Source of the DNA: Deroplatys truncata
Taxonomy: Eukaryota; Arthropoda; Insecta; Mantodea; Mantidae
Assembly (NCBI GenBank): GCA_030765065.1
Contig: CM060983.1
Coordinates: 48,420,067-48,484,066, forward strand
DNA: 64,000 nt
Direction of reading: 5' to 3'
Under the pieces are notes generated by a model. The model ran no database searches, was not told the origin of the DNA, and saw nothing but the letters and a program-made list of their open reading frames with translations. Positions 1 to 10,268 of this stretch are shown here, in pieces; position 1 is the first letter of the stretch; each line of letters begins with the position of its first letter. Made by a program: the position numbers and the translations under genes.

Positions 1-361
1 GAATTATGAGCAGACAAGCTCCATATTTTATTATACCATGGATGGGGAATGCACATATATAGGGAAGAAATTATGCATATTCGGAATACAAAAATACTTA
101 TAGGCAGAAATGTATTCTCATAACTATATAAACATCCCTGAATAATACTGTTGCACTATACTTTGAAAGTGAATTCTTTTCTCCAAAAAGCAAGGCTAAG
201 GACACCCCTACCCCAGAATAATTCATCTCCCTATGTTAGACCACATTTAAGTTACAAGCACATGTTACAGCACTGGATATGCTCCGCTCGATGCGCCAAC
301 CTGCTCCCTTTCATCTGCTCAGTTCATGGCAGTCGCCTTGCCACTGTATAATTTAAATAAT
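1..361. other. Unassigned intronic sequence
   Basis: AT-rich sequence with no open frame I can support and no terminal structure I recognise. It lies downstream of the minus-strand exon at 1710-1881 and is therefore probably the next intron of that gene. Confidence 0.4.
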
Positions 362-362
362 T

Positions 363-885
363 TTATGTCTTGCATTCACATGACTTTCTCTACTCACTCA
401 CAAACTATTCTTACAAAACTTTTTCTTCTATCTACTTCATGTTAATCAAGATAAAGTTTCATTAATATTTCACTGTGATAAAAGTAACTATTTGAAAATT
501 TAAACCAACAACAAAGAATATCTTGGAGATGGTTAACAGCAAAAAAAATATTTTATGAACTATTTGCTTGAATGAGATGTAAATTTTTTGTTGAATAAAA
601 TTTTCTCTCTTGCAGTTTATACATTACACAAAAGTCATTCAGAGGACTTCACAGCTATTTGAAGAAATTTAAGATATATGTATTGCAAATGTCTTAAACA
701 TAAGTATTTTAATCAAAATCATTAAGAACCATTTTTTATTTTCTCAAAAACAATGAAAATTTTTCCATGTAAAGCACAATTTGTGGTGGGGATATTCTCT
801 TGTAAATCTTTGTTTCGCATACTTGGAAGATGCTGAACTGAAATGCTAAGTTTCGAATTTAACCATATTATAGTTTTTGGGTTAT

Positions 886-934
<49 letters not shown>

Positions 935-1072
935 ACACACGCACGCGGATATGTTTTCAAACATGCTTTATTTGGATTCAGGTGGCCTCAAAATGCGTAT
1001 TTCCTGTGAAATCTCGGTATCGAATTTTTGGGTGGCATACAATACATACCTTCTCTGCCTACTAAGCATCTA
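363..1072 (+). mobile_element. Family X copy, old and diverged
   Basis: Diverged member of the interspersed family that dominates this window. The 5' end keeps TTGCATTCACATGACTTTCTC, close to the family start, and the interior keeps the usual order of blocks: ATGTTAATCAAGATAAA, then CTTCAACTGAA-type homology, then a dinucleotide tract, then GTGAAATCTCGGTATCGAAT and GGGTGGCATACAATAC. The dinucleotide tract here is (GA)n followed by (CA)n at 886-939, instead of CA only. The 3' palindrome is decayed (CCTACTAAGCATC). No coding potential is claimed. Confidence 0.75.
886..939. repeat. (GA)n(CA)n microsatellite
   Basis: A run of GA dinucleotides followed by a short CA run with an interruption (GCACGCG). 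It occupies the position of the (CA)n tract in an old family X copy. Confidence 0.9.
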
Positions 1073-1629
1073 AAATCCCCAATACAAATTCTAGGAAAGC
1101 TGAAATTTTGTCATGGGTCCAAAGCAAGAATATCTCTCATAATCTACATACACAATAGCTGGTTAATAAATAATTTTAAAACAGCCGACTAATTATTATT
1201 GTTAGTGCGTACATTCACATATCAGCTGGCCGCGGTTGCACTTCACTTATATCATTTAACTTCGTTATCACGCGAACTTTAGCTACGTATAAGGAAGGCA
1301 ACGCCGCTAGTGAGGTAAACCTACTGAGCTTTCCCCTTGAGTATGGTCACTCTGGACGTTCCAACAGGAAATGAGACATACACCTACTCGTCCGGTATGC
1401 CAAACGGAATGGTCCGAGAGAGGCCCGTATGTAGGAGCTGATTTGTGTTCGGAGGCATGAATGGCACAAAATAACGACCAAAACTCGTTCGATGGACAGC
1501 TTTAATAATGTCTTCCTCTACTTACTATGTAAGAAGTGAAGGAGTGGAGAAAGTAAAAAGCGAAGAAATGAGTGAAATCAAAATGAAAAGAGTGGTGAAA
1601 AAACGCGATAAAATATTAAAGAAATGGGC
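1073..1629. other. Unassigned intronic sequence
   Basis: Moderately GC-rich sequence downstream of the exon ending at 1710. I see no open frame, transposon terminus or RNA gene. The phrase GAGAGAGGCCCGTATGTAGG near 1420 and a CG-containing stretch at 1230-1440 make it look like an older insertion, but no boundary is visible. Confidence 0.3.
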
Positions 1630-1630
1630 T

Positions 1631-1668
<38 letters not shown>

Positions 1669-1680
1669 GAGAGTGAGAGT
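1631..1680. repeat. (GA)n microsatellite
   Basis: About 36 nt of uninterrupted GA, then GTGAGA-type imperfect units. It lies within 30 nt of the splice donor of the host exon, so on the sense strand the intron begins with GTGAGT and soon becomes a long pyrimidine-rich (TC)n run. Confidence 0.9.
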
Positions 1681-1709
1681 GAGTGGTAGTAATACCATAT
1701 TCCACTCAC

Positions 1710-1881
1710 CTGCCTCTGTATAACGCGCTCCAGGCCTTGAGGTAGCGATATTTGCTGTCTCGGCTGCCGCGGAGAATCCTAGAGGGCTTGAGGGCGGCCA
1801 TGCTACAGCTGTGAGTCGTCCTGGGGTTGGTGGAGCTGCAGCTGGAGCTTCGGCATGTGACCAATAGTACATCAGATCCGG
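1710..1881 (-). CDS. Host gene exon (downstream of the two seen), unknown protein
   Basis: A 172-nt exon. On the minus strand it is preceded by TTATGTTGCAG and followed by GTGAGTGG, both good insect splice signals. It is open in the frame that begins PDLMYYWSHAEAP, contains PPTPGRL and AVAWPPSSP, and ends in phase 1 (GCA G|gt). The start is phase 0, which matches the phase-0 end of the exon at 30313-30488, so the joined reading would run ...EPLFR|PDLMYYW... The proline/alanine-rich tail looks like a linker after a folded domain. A second frame is also open across the exon, so frame choice rests on the phase match. I do not recognise the gene. No other gene lies near it, and the exon is flanked by microsatellite and repeat DNA. 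Confidence 0.7.
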
Positions 1882-2122
1882 CTGCAACATAACACATTAC
1901 GAACATTATACTGCACGGGAATACTATCCATATGAGAAAATATGTTCATATTTCATTGTTTTGGAAACAATTTTTACCTTTCCTGATATTGCTTTGATAT
2001 TATATTGTCTGCCGAATTATACTTATTTCTTATACAAGTGAATAAAGTTAGATTTTATCCAAGAGTAGGCTATTTAGTTTACGAGATGCAGTCGAATGGA
2101 TCAAATCTATTAATCTCTTGTA

Positions 2123-3430
2123 CAGGGTGATTTATGAAGAACTGACACATTTATTTCTTTAATTGTTTCAAAACGAGTTATACTAGCGACAACTTATTAT
2201 ACCTGAAATGCAGAGGAATTTTGGAAAATTATTTACCTCTATAGCAAATGTTGAAAATGTCCTCCATCCTGCATAAGACACAACTCAACACGTCGTTCCC
2301 TGTTACTGGCCACTCGTTGAGGTCTCTGTTGTCAATAGCTTGAATCTCCTGTATAATGTTGTGCTTCAGATCGTCCAATGTCTGGGGACGTGTGGCATAA
2401 ACCCTGTCTTTTAAGTGACCCCAAAGAAAGAAGTCCGGCGATGTCAAATCCGGAGATCTTGGGCCACAGGTTCTTGGAAATTATACGGTCGTCAAAGAAA
2501 CTTGCAATTAGTGCCGTCCTGCTGAAAATATCCTTGACTCAGCTCTACATCGTCTAGTTGCCTAGCAAACTCCATGAAATTCCGTCGGTACTCTGCAGTG
2601 TTCATATTGTTTTCAAAAAAATTGGTCCCACTATTCTCTCTGCGGATATTGTGCATCAAACTCCGATTTTAACCGGGTGCATAGGTGGTTCAGGAATAAC
2701 ATGTGGATTTTCGCTGGCGCAATAGTGAGTTATTTGATTTCACATAGCCGGATAAATGGAACAATCCTTCATCTGTGAACCATGTAATGGACAATATGGC
2801 AGGATTTTACACAATGAACGTCTGAAACCAACGACAATATTCAGTCGTCTATCCTTATGTGGTTCCTGTAACTGATGGACAACAGTAACCCTATACGGTT
2901 TTAGGCCTGCACTTTTCACAGCTCTCTGACACATTGAGTAGCTGTACCCTGTCTCCTGCGACAAACGTCTTAATGATTTTTTGGGTGACTGATCTAGTTG
3001 TGCTCTTACGTCAACAACAACCGTGGGAAGCCTAGATGAACGCGTTTTGCCTTTTTCACTTACCAGAGATTCAGTTGTTTCCGTTTGTTTACCAGTCCCA
3101 GTATTGTGTTTCTTTACGGAGGATTCCGAACACCAAATTTTCTCTGGTATGCCCTTTGAGTTGCTGTAATTGAATTAGTAATCCAGTATTGCTTTACAAG
3201 CAAGAGTCGTTCATTTAATGTGTACTCCATTTTCATGTTGACTAGAACAAAATCTCAAAAACAATAAAACTAACAATTACGAATAAAACATGAACATCTG
3301 CGCATCTAGTGACAGGCAATCGAAACTCCAGAACATTCTGCTTAATTTGGTGTTAAAATTGGGGCATTGAGAAAATTTTGAACAGAATAATTAAAGAAAG
3401 AAATGTGTCAGTTCTTCATAAATTACCCTG
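2123..3430 (-). mobile_element. Dead Tc1/mariner-superfamily transposon (DDE_3-like type)
   Basis: A complete 1308-bp element with terminal inverted repeats (CAGGGTGATTTATGAAGAAC at the left; the right end reads as CAGGGTAATTTATGAAGAAC on the other strand). The repeats extend about 45 bp and are flanked by TA on both sides (2121-2122, 3431-3432), as expected for this superfamily. The transposase is on the minus strand. It starts at 3230 with MEYTLNERLLLVKQYW, a helix-turn-helix-like N-terminus, and is broken by stops and frameshifts. Later pieces include FQQDGTNC (second catalytic Asp) and PDFFLWGHLKDRVYA (third catalytic region). The C-terminal part (QTLDDLKHNIIQEIQ) is like that of other insect DDE_3 transposases. 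It is a non-functional fossil inside the host intron. Confidence 0.88.
2229..3230 (-). pseudogene. Tc1/mariner-superfamily transposase remnant
   Basis: The coding remnant inside the element at 2123-3430. Recognisable blocks in order are the N-terminal helix-turn-helix (3230 to about 3115), a middle block including ETGYSYSMCQRAVKSAGLKP (about 2905-2960), the FQQDGTNC motif (about 2505-2545) and PDFFLWGHLKDRVYATRP with the C-terminal helices (2229-2450). A stop follows FGVRNPP, and at least one frameshift separates the second and third catalytic residues, so no full protein can be made. Upstream of the start there is only the terminal repeat. This family normally encodes a single 330-360-residue DDE transposase. 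Confidence 0.8.
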
Positions 3431-3432
3431 TA

Positions 3433-3897
3433 CATTCTAATTATAACAGTTATTTTAAATTAGATATTGTATTACATACTAATCCTCTGGAATAGTTATA
3501 GTTGATTTATATTGTATTGGTGACTTTGGTCTAGTACGTTAGGACATGCCTGTACCCAGAAAAAAAATTTCGGGGGCGGGGGTTTCCATAACTAGATCTA
3601 AACTTAACAGTACCCTACACAGTTGTTCTTGTAGCTATATATAGATGCTATATGGACATGAAAATTGCTTGGAGATATTATATAAACAGGAATAACTCAC
3701 CAGAATGAGGATATTCCACCTTACTGCACAAAACGTTGAGACTGCTTCGGAAACCGGGATGTATGGCACCTTAGCTATATAAGGCGACACACTAAGCTCT
3801 ATGGCTACCAGGCTCATTTGAGCATGAAATCACCCATTTCATTCATTCATCGTCCGAAATGACCTACTAGGTTAAATGCCGTTAAAATAAAAAAAAA
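3433..3897. other. Unassigned intronic sequence
   Basis: AT-rich, with a short G-rich interruption (GGGGGCGGGGG near 3573). No gene or element boundary was recognised. It ends in the A-tract into which the first family X copy of the 3898-6430 array is inserted. Confidence 0.35.
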
Positions 3898-4560
3898 TCT
3901 GATGTGTTACACTCACATGACTTTCTCTACTCTTGTACGAAATACTTTTACAAACTCTATATGCTTCATGTTAATCGAGATGTTAATCTTATTGCTAATT
4001 TTCTGATAGATGCAAGGGACATTGGTATGTTTTAAACGATAATCAAATATTTTAAGAGCTGGTTGCTATGTGGAGTATTCCATTCTCTTTGCATTACCAG
4101 GATCCCCCCCCAAATGAATAACGAATTTGCATTTGAGAAAAAGTGTAAGTATTGAAAAATTTAAGGGAATAACAAGCAATATCTCGAAAATGGTTCACAC
4201 AACAAAAAAAAATGTATATACGTAAACTGTGTATTTTAAAGCGATCTACATTTTTTGTGTAGTAAAATTTTGTCTATCTCTTATGGTTACCAGTTATGCA
4301 AAAGTCGTTCACAATGAAGAATACTTTTGGAGACATTCCCAGAAAATTCGAGATATACATCTTAAACATATGATATTTTAATCAAAATCGTTCTCGAAAT
4401 CATTTTTGAGAAAATTAAAATTTTGGAAAAATGTTCCATGTGAAGGGTAATCTGGGGAGAGGGGATTTTCTTGAAAACCATCGTGTCGCATCTCTGGAAG
4501 ATACTGAATCTAAATACCAAGTTTGGTATTTATCCGACTGTTCGTTTCTGAGTTATGCTG

Positions 4561-4600
<40 letters not shown>

Positions 4601-4729
4601 CATGTTTCCAAAAATGCTTTTTTTGGATTCAGGGTGCCTCAAAACATATATTTCCGGTGAAATCTTGGTACCGAATTTTTGGGTGGAATACAATAAATTC
4701 CCCTACTTACTATACGTAGTAAAGAAAGT
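3898..4729 (+). mobile_element. Family X copy 1 of a three-copy tandem array
   Basis: A full-length copy from TCTGATGTGTTACACTCACA to the 3' end TATACGTAGTAAAGAAAGT. It is followed by exactly AAAAA and then the start of the next copy. The (CA)n tract is at 4564-4597. It shares ACTTTCTCTACT with the family near its 5' end; the matching inverted sequence at the 3' end has one change. From about 4308 onward it is nearly identical to copy 2, while its left half differs from copy 2. Confidence 0.92.
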
Positions 4730-4734
4730 AAAAA

Positions 4735-5401
4735 TCTGATGTGCTACACTCACATGACTTTCTCTACTCTTGTGCAAACTATTTTTACAAACGTTTATTC
4801 TCCATATGCTTCATGTTAATCGAGATATCGAGATGTCAATCTTATTGCTAATTTTTTTGTAGATGCAAGGGGAATATGGTACGTTATAAGCGATAGTCAA
4901 ATATTTTAAGCGTTGGTTGCTATGTGACGCATTCCAATCTCTTTGCATGTTCAGGACATAAAAAAATGAATAACGAATTTGAGAAAAAGTATTATTGGAA
5001 AATTTAAGTGAATAACAAGCAATATCTCGTAAATGGTTGACTCTACAAAAAAAATGTATACGACATAAATTGTGTATTTTAACGCGATCTATATTTTTGT
5101 GCAGTAAAATTTTGTCTATCTCTTATGGTTTACCAGTTATGCAAAAGTGGTTCACAATGAAGAATACTTTTGGAGACAATCCCAGAAAATTCGATATACA
5201 TCTTAAACATATGATATTTTAATCAAAATCGTTCTCGAAATCATTTTTGAGAAAATTAAAATTTTGGAAAAATGTTCCATGTGAAGGGTAATCTGGGGAG
5301 GGGGGATTTTCTTGAAAACCATCGTGTCGCATCTCTGGAAGATACTGAACCTAAATACCAAGTTTGGTATTTATCCGACTGTTCGTTTCTGAGTTATGCT
5401 G

Positions 5402-5465
<64 letters not shown>

Positions 5466-5594
5466 CATGTTTCCAAAAATGCTTTTTTTGGATTCAGGGT
5501 GCCTCAAAACATATATTTCCGGTGAAATCTTGGTACCGAATTTTTGGGTGGAATACAATAAATTCCCCTACTTACTATACGTAGTAAAGATAGT
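4735..5594 (+). mobile_element. Family X copy 2 of the array (chimeric)
   Basis: Starts directly after the AAAAA junction with TCTGATGTGCTACACTCACA. The left half, up to about 5151, matches copy 3 in diagnostic changes (repeated ATCGAGATATCGAGATGTC; GGTACGTTATAAGCG; AAAAGTGGTTCACAATGA). The right half matches copy 1 (GTTCTCGAAATCATTTTTG; GGTGCCTCAAAACATATAT; TACCGAATTTTTGGG). The CA tract (5403-5462) is about 30 units, far longer than in copy 1. It is best explained as the product of unequal crossing-over between copies 1 and 3. Confidence 0.92.
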
Positions 5595-5599
5595 AAAAA

Positions 5600-6430
5600 T
5601 CTGATGTGCTACACTCACATGACTTTCTCTACTCTTGTACAAACTATTTTTACAAACGTTTATTCTCCATATGCTTCATGTTAATCGAGATATCGAGATG
5701 TCAATCTTATTGCTAATTTTTTTGTAGATGCAAGGGGAATATGGTACGTTATAAGCGATAGTCAAATATTTTAAGCGTTGGTTGCTATGTGACGCATTCC
5801 AATCTCTTTGCATGTTCAGGACATAAAAAAAATGAACAACAAATTTGAGAAAAAGTATAAGTATTGGAAAATTTAAGTGAATAACAAGCAATATCTCGTA
5901 AATGGTTGACTCTACAAAAAAAATGTATACGACATAAATTGTGTATTTTAACGCGATCTATATTTTTGTGCAGTAAAATTTTGTCTATCTCTTACGGTTT
6001 ACCAGTTATGCAAAAGTGGTTCACAATGAACACTTTTGGAGACATTCCCAGAAAATTCGAGATATACATTTCATTTGTCATGAAAATATCTTAAACATAT
6101 ATTTTAATCAAAATCGTTAGAGCCATTTTTGAGAAAATTAAAATTTTCGAAAAATGTTCCATGTAAAGGGTAGTCTGGGATGGGGGGATTTTCTTGAAAA
6201 CCTTTGTGTCGCATCTCTGGAAGATACTGAACCTAAATACCAAGTTTGGTGTTTATCCGACTGTTCGTTTTTGAGTTATGCTGTTCACAGACACACACGG
6301 ACATGTTTCCAAAAATGCTTTCTTTGGATTCAGGGGGATCTCAAAACATGTATTTCTGGTGAAATCTCGGTATCGAATTTTTTGGTGGAATACAATACTT
6401 CCCCTACTTACTTTACGTAGTAGAGAAACT
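5600..6430 (+). mobile_element. Family X copy 3 of the array
   Basis: Begins after a second AAAAA junction. It ends TACGTAGTAGAGAAACT, then AAAAA, then unrelated sequence. The CA tract is almost lost (CAGACACACACGG at 6287-6300). It differs from copies 1 and 2 on the right side in having TTAGAGCCATTTTTGAG and GGTATCGAATTTTTTGG. Confidence 0.92.
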
Positions 6431-6560
6431 AAAAATGCAAGTCAGTTGGGGGCTTCAATTCGTACCGGCATGTTGCCATGGTGCACTCGGTTCTATTTAT
6501 GCCATCATCGCAGCCTCAGGCAGCATTCTACTGACCTTCACAGGTGGAGTGTGGAAGAGG

Positions 6561-6589
6561 TGTGTGTGTGTGTGTGTGTGTGTGTGTTT
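6561..6589. repeat. (GT)n microsatellite
   Basis: About 14 uninterrupted GT units in the left arm of the fold-back element. The opposite arm has only a remnant (ACACACACC near 7562). Confidence 0.9.
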
Positions 6590-7039
6590 ATCTTTTCGCG
6601 CATGCAGTGGCGACCTGTTTTACGTGCACAGTTCTAGATTATTCACATATGAATATATAAAATTGAGCAATAGCCTTACTCATATAATAACCCTGTTTTG
6701 CACAATATGTCCACGAAAAATATTTTTAATGATAACATAATGTAAAACTGAAATGCATTATACTTATTACTCTCAAAAAGAGCACATTTACTAAATATTT
6801 ATTGGAATCATCTGTTCAGTCTAAATATAAAACTAAATAAAACACTGTTTCGCACAATTTCTCCATGAAAAAGCATTTTTAATGACAATATAATGTAAAT
6901 CTGAAGTAAATTACACTTTTTGCTCTCAAATAGGACACATTTACTAGACATTATTTTAATAATCTGTCCAATCTTCATTCTTGTCCAATACCTGATTTAG
7001 CCGCCTAAGCACTGAATCTAAATTAAATTGAGTTTTGTT

Positions 7040-7300
7040 TATGGACGCTCTTTAACTGCTATGGTCCTTAGCGTCCCATTCTATATTGGGCGTGAAATAC
7101 CGGTAATTATTCTCAGAGGTCTCTTTATCAGGCTTGAGGTTCTTTTACGTGCCGTAAATATACGACACGGGACCACCGGCTTTACTTCCCTTCCGAAGGA
7201 AGCTATGCTAAGGATTTTTACGCCCGAAAAAATCCATCGCCCTCCGCTGAGTTTGAACCCGCGACCTCGGGGAGGACTGGCACTGAATCGCTTAGGTGAT
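7040..7300 (-). mobile_element. tRNA-derived SINE, family S2, copy 1
   Basis: Closely related to 60912-61190. On the minus strand it has a box-B-like GGGTTCAAACTCAGC segment near its 5' side. It then has a conserved body with TTCCTTCGGAAGGGAAGTAA, GGTGGTCCCGTGTCGTA and ACGGCACGTAAAAGAACCTC. A core with 'ggtcccgtgt...acgtaaaagaacc' is common to many invertebrate SINEs as I remember them. The tRNA-like head is partly replaced (GGAGGACTGGCACTG). It lies inside the fold-back element. Confidence 0.65.
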
Positions 7301-7654
7301 GGAAGAACTCTAATATGTAATGTTCCCACATTTCATGTCTGTTTCCAGAGGGCGACGAGTTGCCCTTGAGAGAGAAGCCATTATGTTGCCATTAAAATAC
7401 TTTTCGTGGATATATTGTGCAAAACAATGTTTTATTTAGTTATATATTTAAACATGGTTATTATAAGTGATGACGAGTAAAAGTTATATATTCATATGTG
7501 AATAATCTAGAATTGTGCACGTAAAACAGGAAGCCAATGTATGCACGATAAGGAAAATCGATACACACACCTCCTTCCTTCTACACATACTCCACCTGTG
7601 ACGGCCAGTAGAGTACCTCCCAAAGCCACGGAGACGGCATAAATGGAACCGAGC

Positions 7655-7735
7655 GTACCTCAGTTGGTTAGAGCAACCGCATGAAAAGCTAAAGATCCGT
7701 AATTAAAATGCAGGATATGGCATTGGACTTTTTAG
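7655..7735 (+). repeat. tRNA-like SINE head fragment
   Basis: GCGTACCTCAGTTGGTTAGAGC is a good internal-promoter A box. The region where a B box is expected (GATCCGTAATTAAAATGC) is degraded. It is adjacent to the right arm of the fold-back element. It is not a functional tRNA gene. Confidence 0.5.
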
Positions 7736-7812
7736 TCTGTTCTTGCATATCAAAACCTGTGTCAGTTGTTGAATAAAGAGCAGTGAAAGACATACTGGTA
7801 AGTAAAAAAAAA

Positions 7813-8649
7813 TCTGATGTGTTACACCCACATGACTTTCTCTAATCTTGTACAAACTATTTTTACAAACGCTTATTCTCCATATGCTTCATGTTAATCG
7901 AGATGTTAATCTTATTGCTAATTTTCTTGTAGATGCAAGGGGAAATGGTAGGCTTTAAGCGATAGTCAAATATTTTAAGAGCTGGTTGCTATGTGAAGTA
8001 TTCCATTCTCTTTGCATTACCAGAACCCCCCCAAAATGAATAACGAATTTCCATTTGAGAAAAAGTATAAGTATTGCAAAATTTAAGGGGATAACAAGCA
8101 ATATATCGAAAAGGGTTCACTCAACAAAAAAAAATAAAAAAAATGTATGACATAAATTGTGTATTTTAACGCGATCTACACTTTTAGTGTAGTAAAATTT
8201 CGTCTATCTCTTATGGTTTACCAGTTATGCAAAAGTCGTTCACAATGAATACTTTTGGAGACATTCCCTGAAAATTCAAGATATACATTTCATTTGTCAT
8301 GAAAATATCTTAAACATGTGATATTTTTATCAAAATCGTTAGCCATTTTTGAGAAAATTAAAATGTTCGACAAATGTTCCATGTAAAGGGTGGTGGTGGT
8401 GGGGGGATTTTCTTGAAAACCTTCGTGTCACATCTCTGGAAGATACTGAACCTAAATACCAAGTTTGGTGTTTATCCGACTGTTCGATTCTGAGTTATGC
8501 TGTTCACACACACACACACGGACATGTTTCCAAAAATGCTTTTTTTGGATTTAGGGGTCTCAAAACATATATTTCCGGTGACATCTCGGTATCGAATTTT
8601 TGGGTGGAATACAATACTTCCCCTACTTACTATACGTAGTAGTGAAAGT
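7813..8649 (+). mobile_element. Family X copy
   Basis: Inserted in an A-tract (left flank AAAAAAAAA). It starts TCTGATGTGTTACACCCACA and ends ACGTAGTAGTGAAAGT, followed by ACAAAA. It has a short CA tract (8505-8519). It belongs to the subfamily with GCTGGTTGCTATGTGAAGTA and CTTTGCATTACCAG in the left half. A G-rich expansion (GGTGGTGGTGGGGGG) replaces the usual CTGGGGTGGGGGG. Confidence 0.92.
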
Positions 8650-8913
8650 ACAAAAGTGTGTATGAAAGTAAGAGCATAAATATTGTAGCAAACATTCAGG
8701 TATGGAATGTACCCATAACCTCAGTTAATATGAACTATAATTTCTCATTGATAATACAATTCTAAATGAGATTATATATGTATATTCGTCTAACCATGTC
8801 AGAAAATTGAAGAACATAGCGATGCCCTACCACCTAACCTGTTTGACTGAAGTTGCAGGCTTGTTTCTAGAACAAGTGAGGAGTGGTATTTGAGGTAAGA
8901 TTTTTTCTAAAAA

Positions 8914-9753
8914 TCTGATGTGATACATTCACATGACTTTGTTACCCTCTATCGTTTATTAGTGGGTATACAAACTATTCTTACTAAAGGTTATTTTTAT
9001 ATCGACTTCATTTTAATCCAATTAAACCTTAGTAGAAATAGCTACATTACACGTTTCGTTACAGATACAAAGAGAACAGCGATAGTCACATGTTTAACAA
9101 CTGAATGCTATATGCTGGCCGTAAAATTCCATACTGTTCCATGACATCGCGAGAATGTTGAAAGGACTAAGAGAATGACCAATAACTGGACAATTTGTAC
9201 CTGTAATAACGGATATCTCAGAAACGGCTTATGCCACAAGAATTTATTTTAAATAAATCGGGTATTTTAAAAATACCTACATGTTTTTGTGTACTGCGTT
9301 TTCGTCTATCGCTTAACGTCTGCCAGTTATACAAGATTATACAAAACTCTTCCCGGACGATAGGATTTCATAGGTTATTCCTCGAAAATTCAAGATATAC
9401 ATTTTACTTTTCATGTAAATAGATGTATTATAGGTATTTTAATTTAAATCTTTAGAACAATTTTTAGATCAAAAATGTTCTATATAAAGGGGGGTTGGTG
9501 TGGGGGGTTATGTTGAAAATTTTGGTGTCCATCTTTGGAGGATATTGAACCTAAATACCAAGTTTGGTATTTATCCAATTTTTCATTTTTGAGTTATGCA
9601 GTTCACAGACACACACTTGTACGGACCTTTTTCTAAAAATGATTTGTTTGGATTCGGGGCCTCAAAACATGTATTTCCGGTAAAAACCCGGTATGGAATT
9701 TTTGGGTGGAATGCAATACCTTCTCTACCTTCTATGTATGTGGTAGAGAAAGT
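8914..9753 (+). mobile_element. Family X copy, older subfamily
   Basis: Starts TCTGATGTGATACATTCACA and ends TGTGGTAGAGAAAGT. It has the older-subfamily markers CTATCGTTTATTAGTGGGTA after the first inverted motif, CCATACTGTTCCATGACATC in the middle and CAGACACACACTTGTACGG near the dinucleotide site. The 3' palindrome is ACCTTCTATGTATGTGGTAG rather than the ACTATACGTAGT form. Confidence 0.88.
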
Positions 9754-9758
9754 AAAAA

Positions 9759-9877
9759 GTCACGTGTGTTCACTTACAAGACTTTCTCCAAGTATATTTC
9801 CGATGAAATCTCGTTATCGAATTTTTGGATAAAATACCATAATTATCCTACCTAATAAAGTAAGCAGTAGGGAAAAT
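9759..9877 (+). mobile_element. Family X miniature (internally deleted) copy
   Basis: Only about 120 nt. It keeps a degenerate left end (TGTTCACTTACAAGACTTTCTC) joined directly to the right end (TATTTCCGATGAAATCTCG, then ATCCTACCTAATAAAGTAAG and GGGAAAATAAAAA). It abuts the preceding copy after a five-A junction, in the same orientation. Confidence 0.7.
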
Positions 9878-9883
9878 AAAAAT

Positions 9884-10268
9884 TCTACGCGCCCTCGAAG
9901 AAGCGACCAAGGAAGAGGATAGATACTGGAGAACTGTATATTGCGAGTCTATATTGTATACAGGCTACCCCCTTCTCCCAAACATCCGTCTCTCCCTAAT
10001 GAACGCAGTAATGACAAAGCATCAACAGCTAATGAAGTGGGATGTTCTGTTCACAGGCGTTATTTGACGTGGTACCACACCAGCACACAAATTGTATGTA
10101 AATGCGGTGCGAATAGGCGGAAGAGAAGGTCGTCTTCAGCTTGTTGATCGATTCCTAGAACTCTCATTTTCGATACGATGTAAGAAATGTCATCGAAGCA
10201 TTTGGACTTGCACAAATGCATTCATTTCGTGTCTCAGCTTTAATTGACATCCACTAAACGAGAAAAAA
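9884..10268. other. Unassigned intronic sequence
   Basis: Slightly GC-richer stretch (GCCCTCGAAGAAGCGACC near 9890; GGTGCGAATAGGCGGAAG near 10104). No recognisable domain in any frame and no element ends seen. Confidence 0.3.

Larger units (their letters stand above)
6486..7653. mobile_element. Fold-back element with long inverted arms
   Basis: Two arms are near-reverse complements: about 6486-6738 and about 7388-7653. The outer parts read GGCATAAATAGAACCGAG and GGCATAAATGGAACCGAG when put in the same direction. They share a CA/GT tract, CACCTGTGA, and ATTCATATGTGAATAATC. The inner parts share ACAATATGTCCACGAAAA with its complement. The interior holds a direct duplication of about 140 bp (about 6690-6830 and 6838-6965, both carrying TTTTTAATGA and ATAATGTAAA) and a SINE-like segment (7040-7300). 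No coding region was found. The family is not recognised. Confidence 0.7.

Noticed and set aside
2740-2964. Separate small gene in the 2.1-3.4 kb region
   Set aside because: It is a block of the broken transposase inside the element bounded by inverted repeats at 2123 and 3430.
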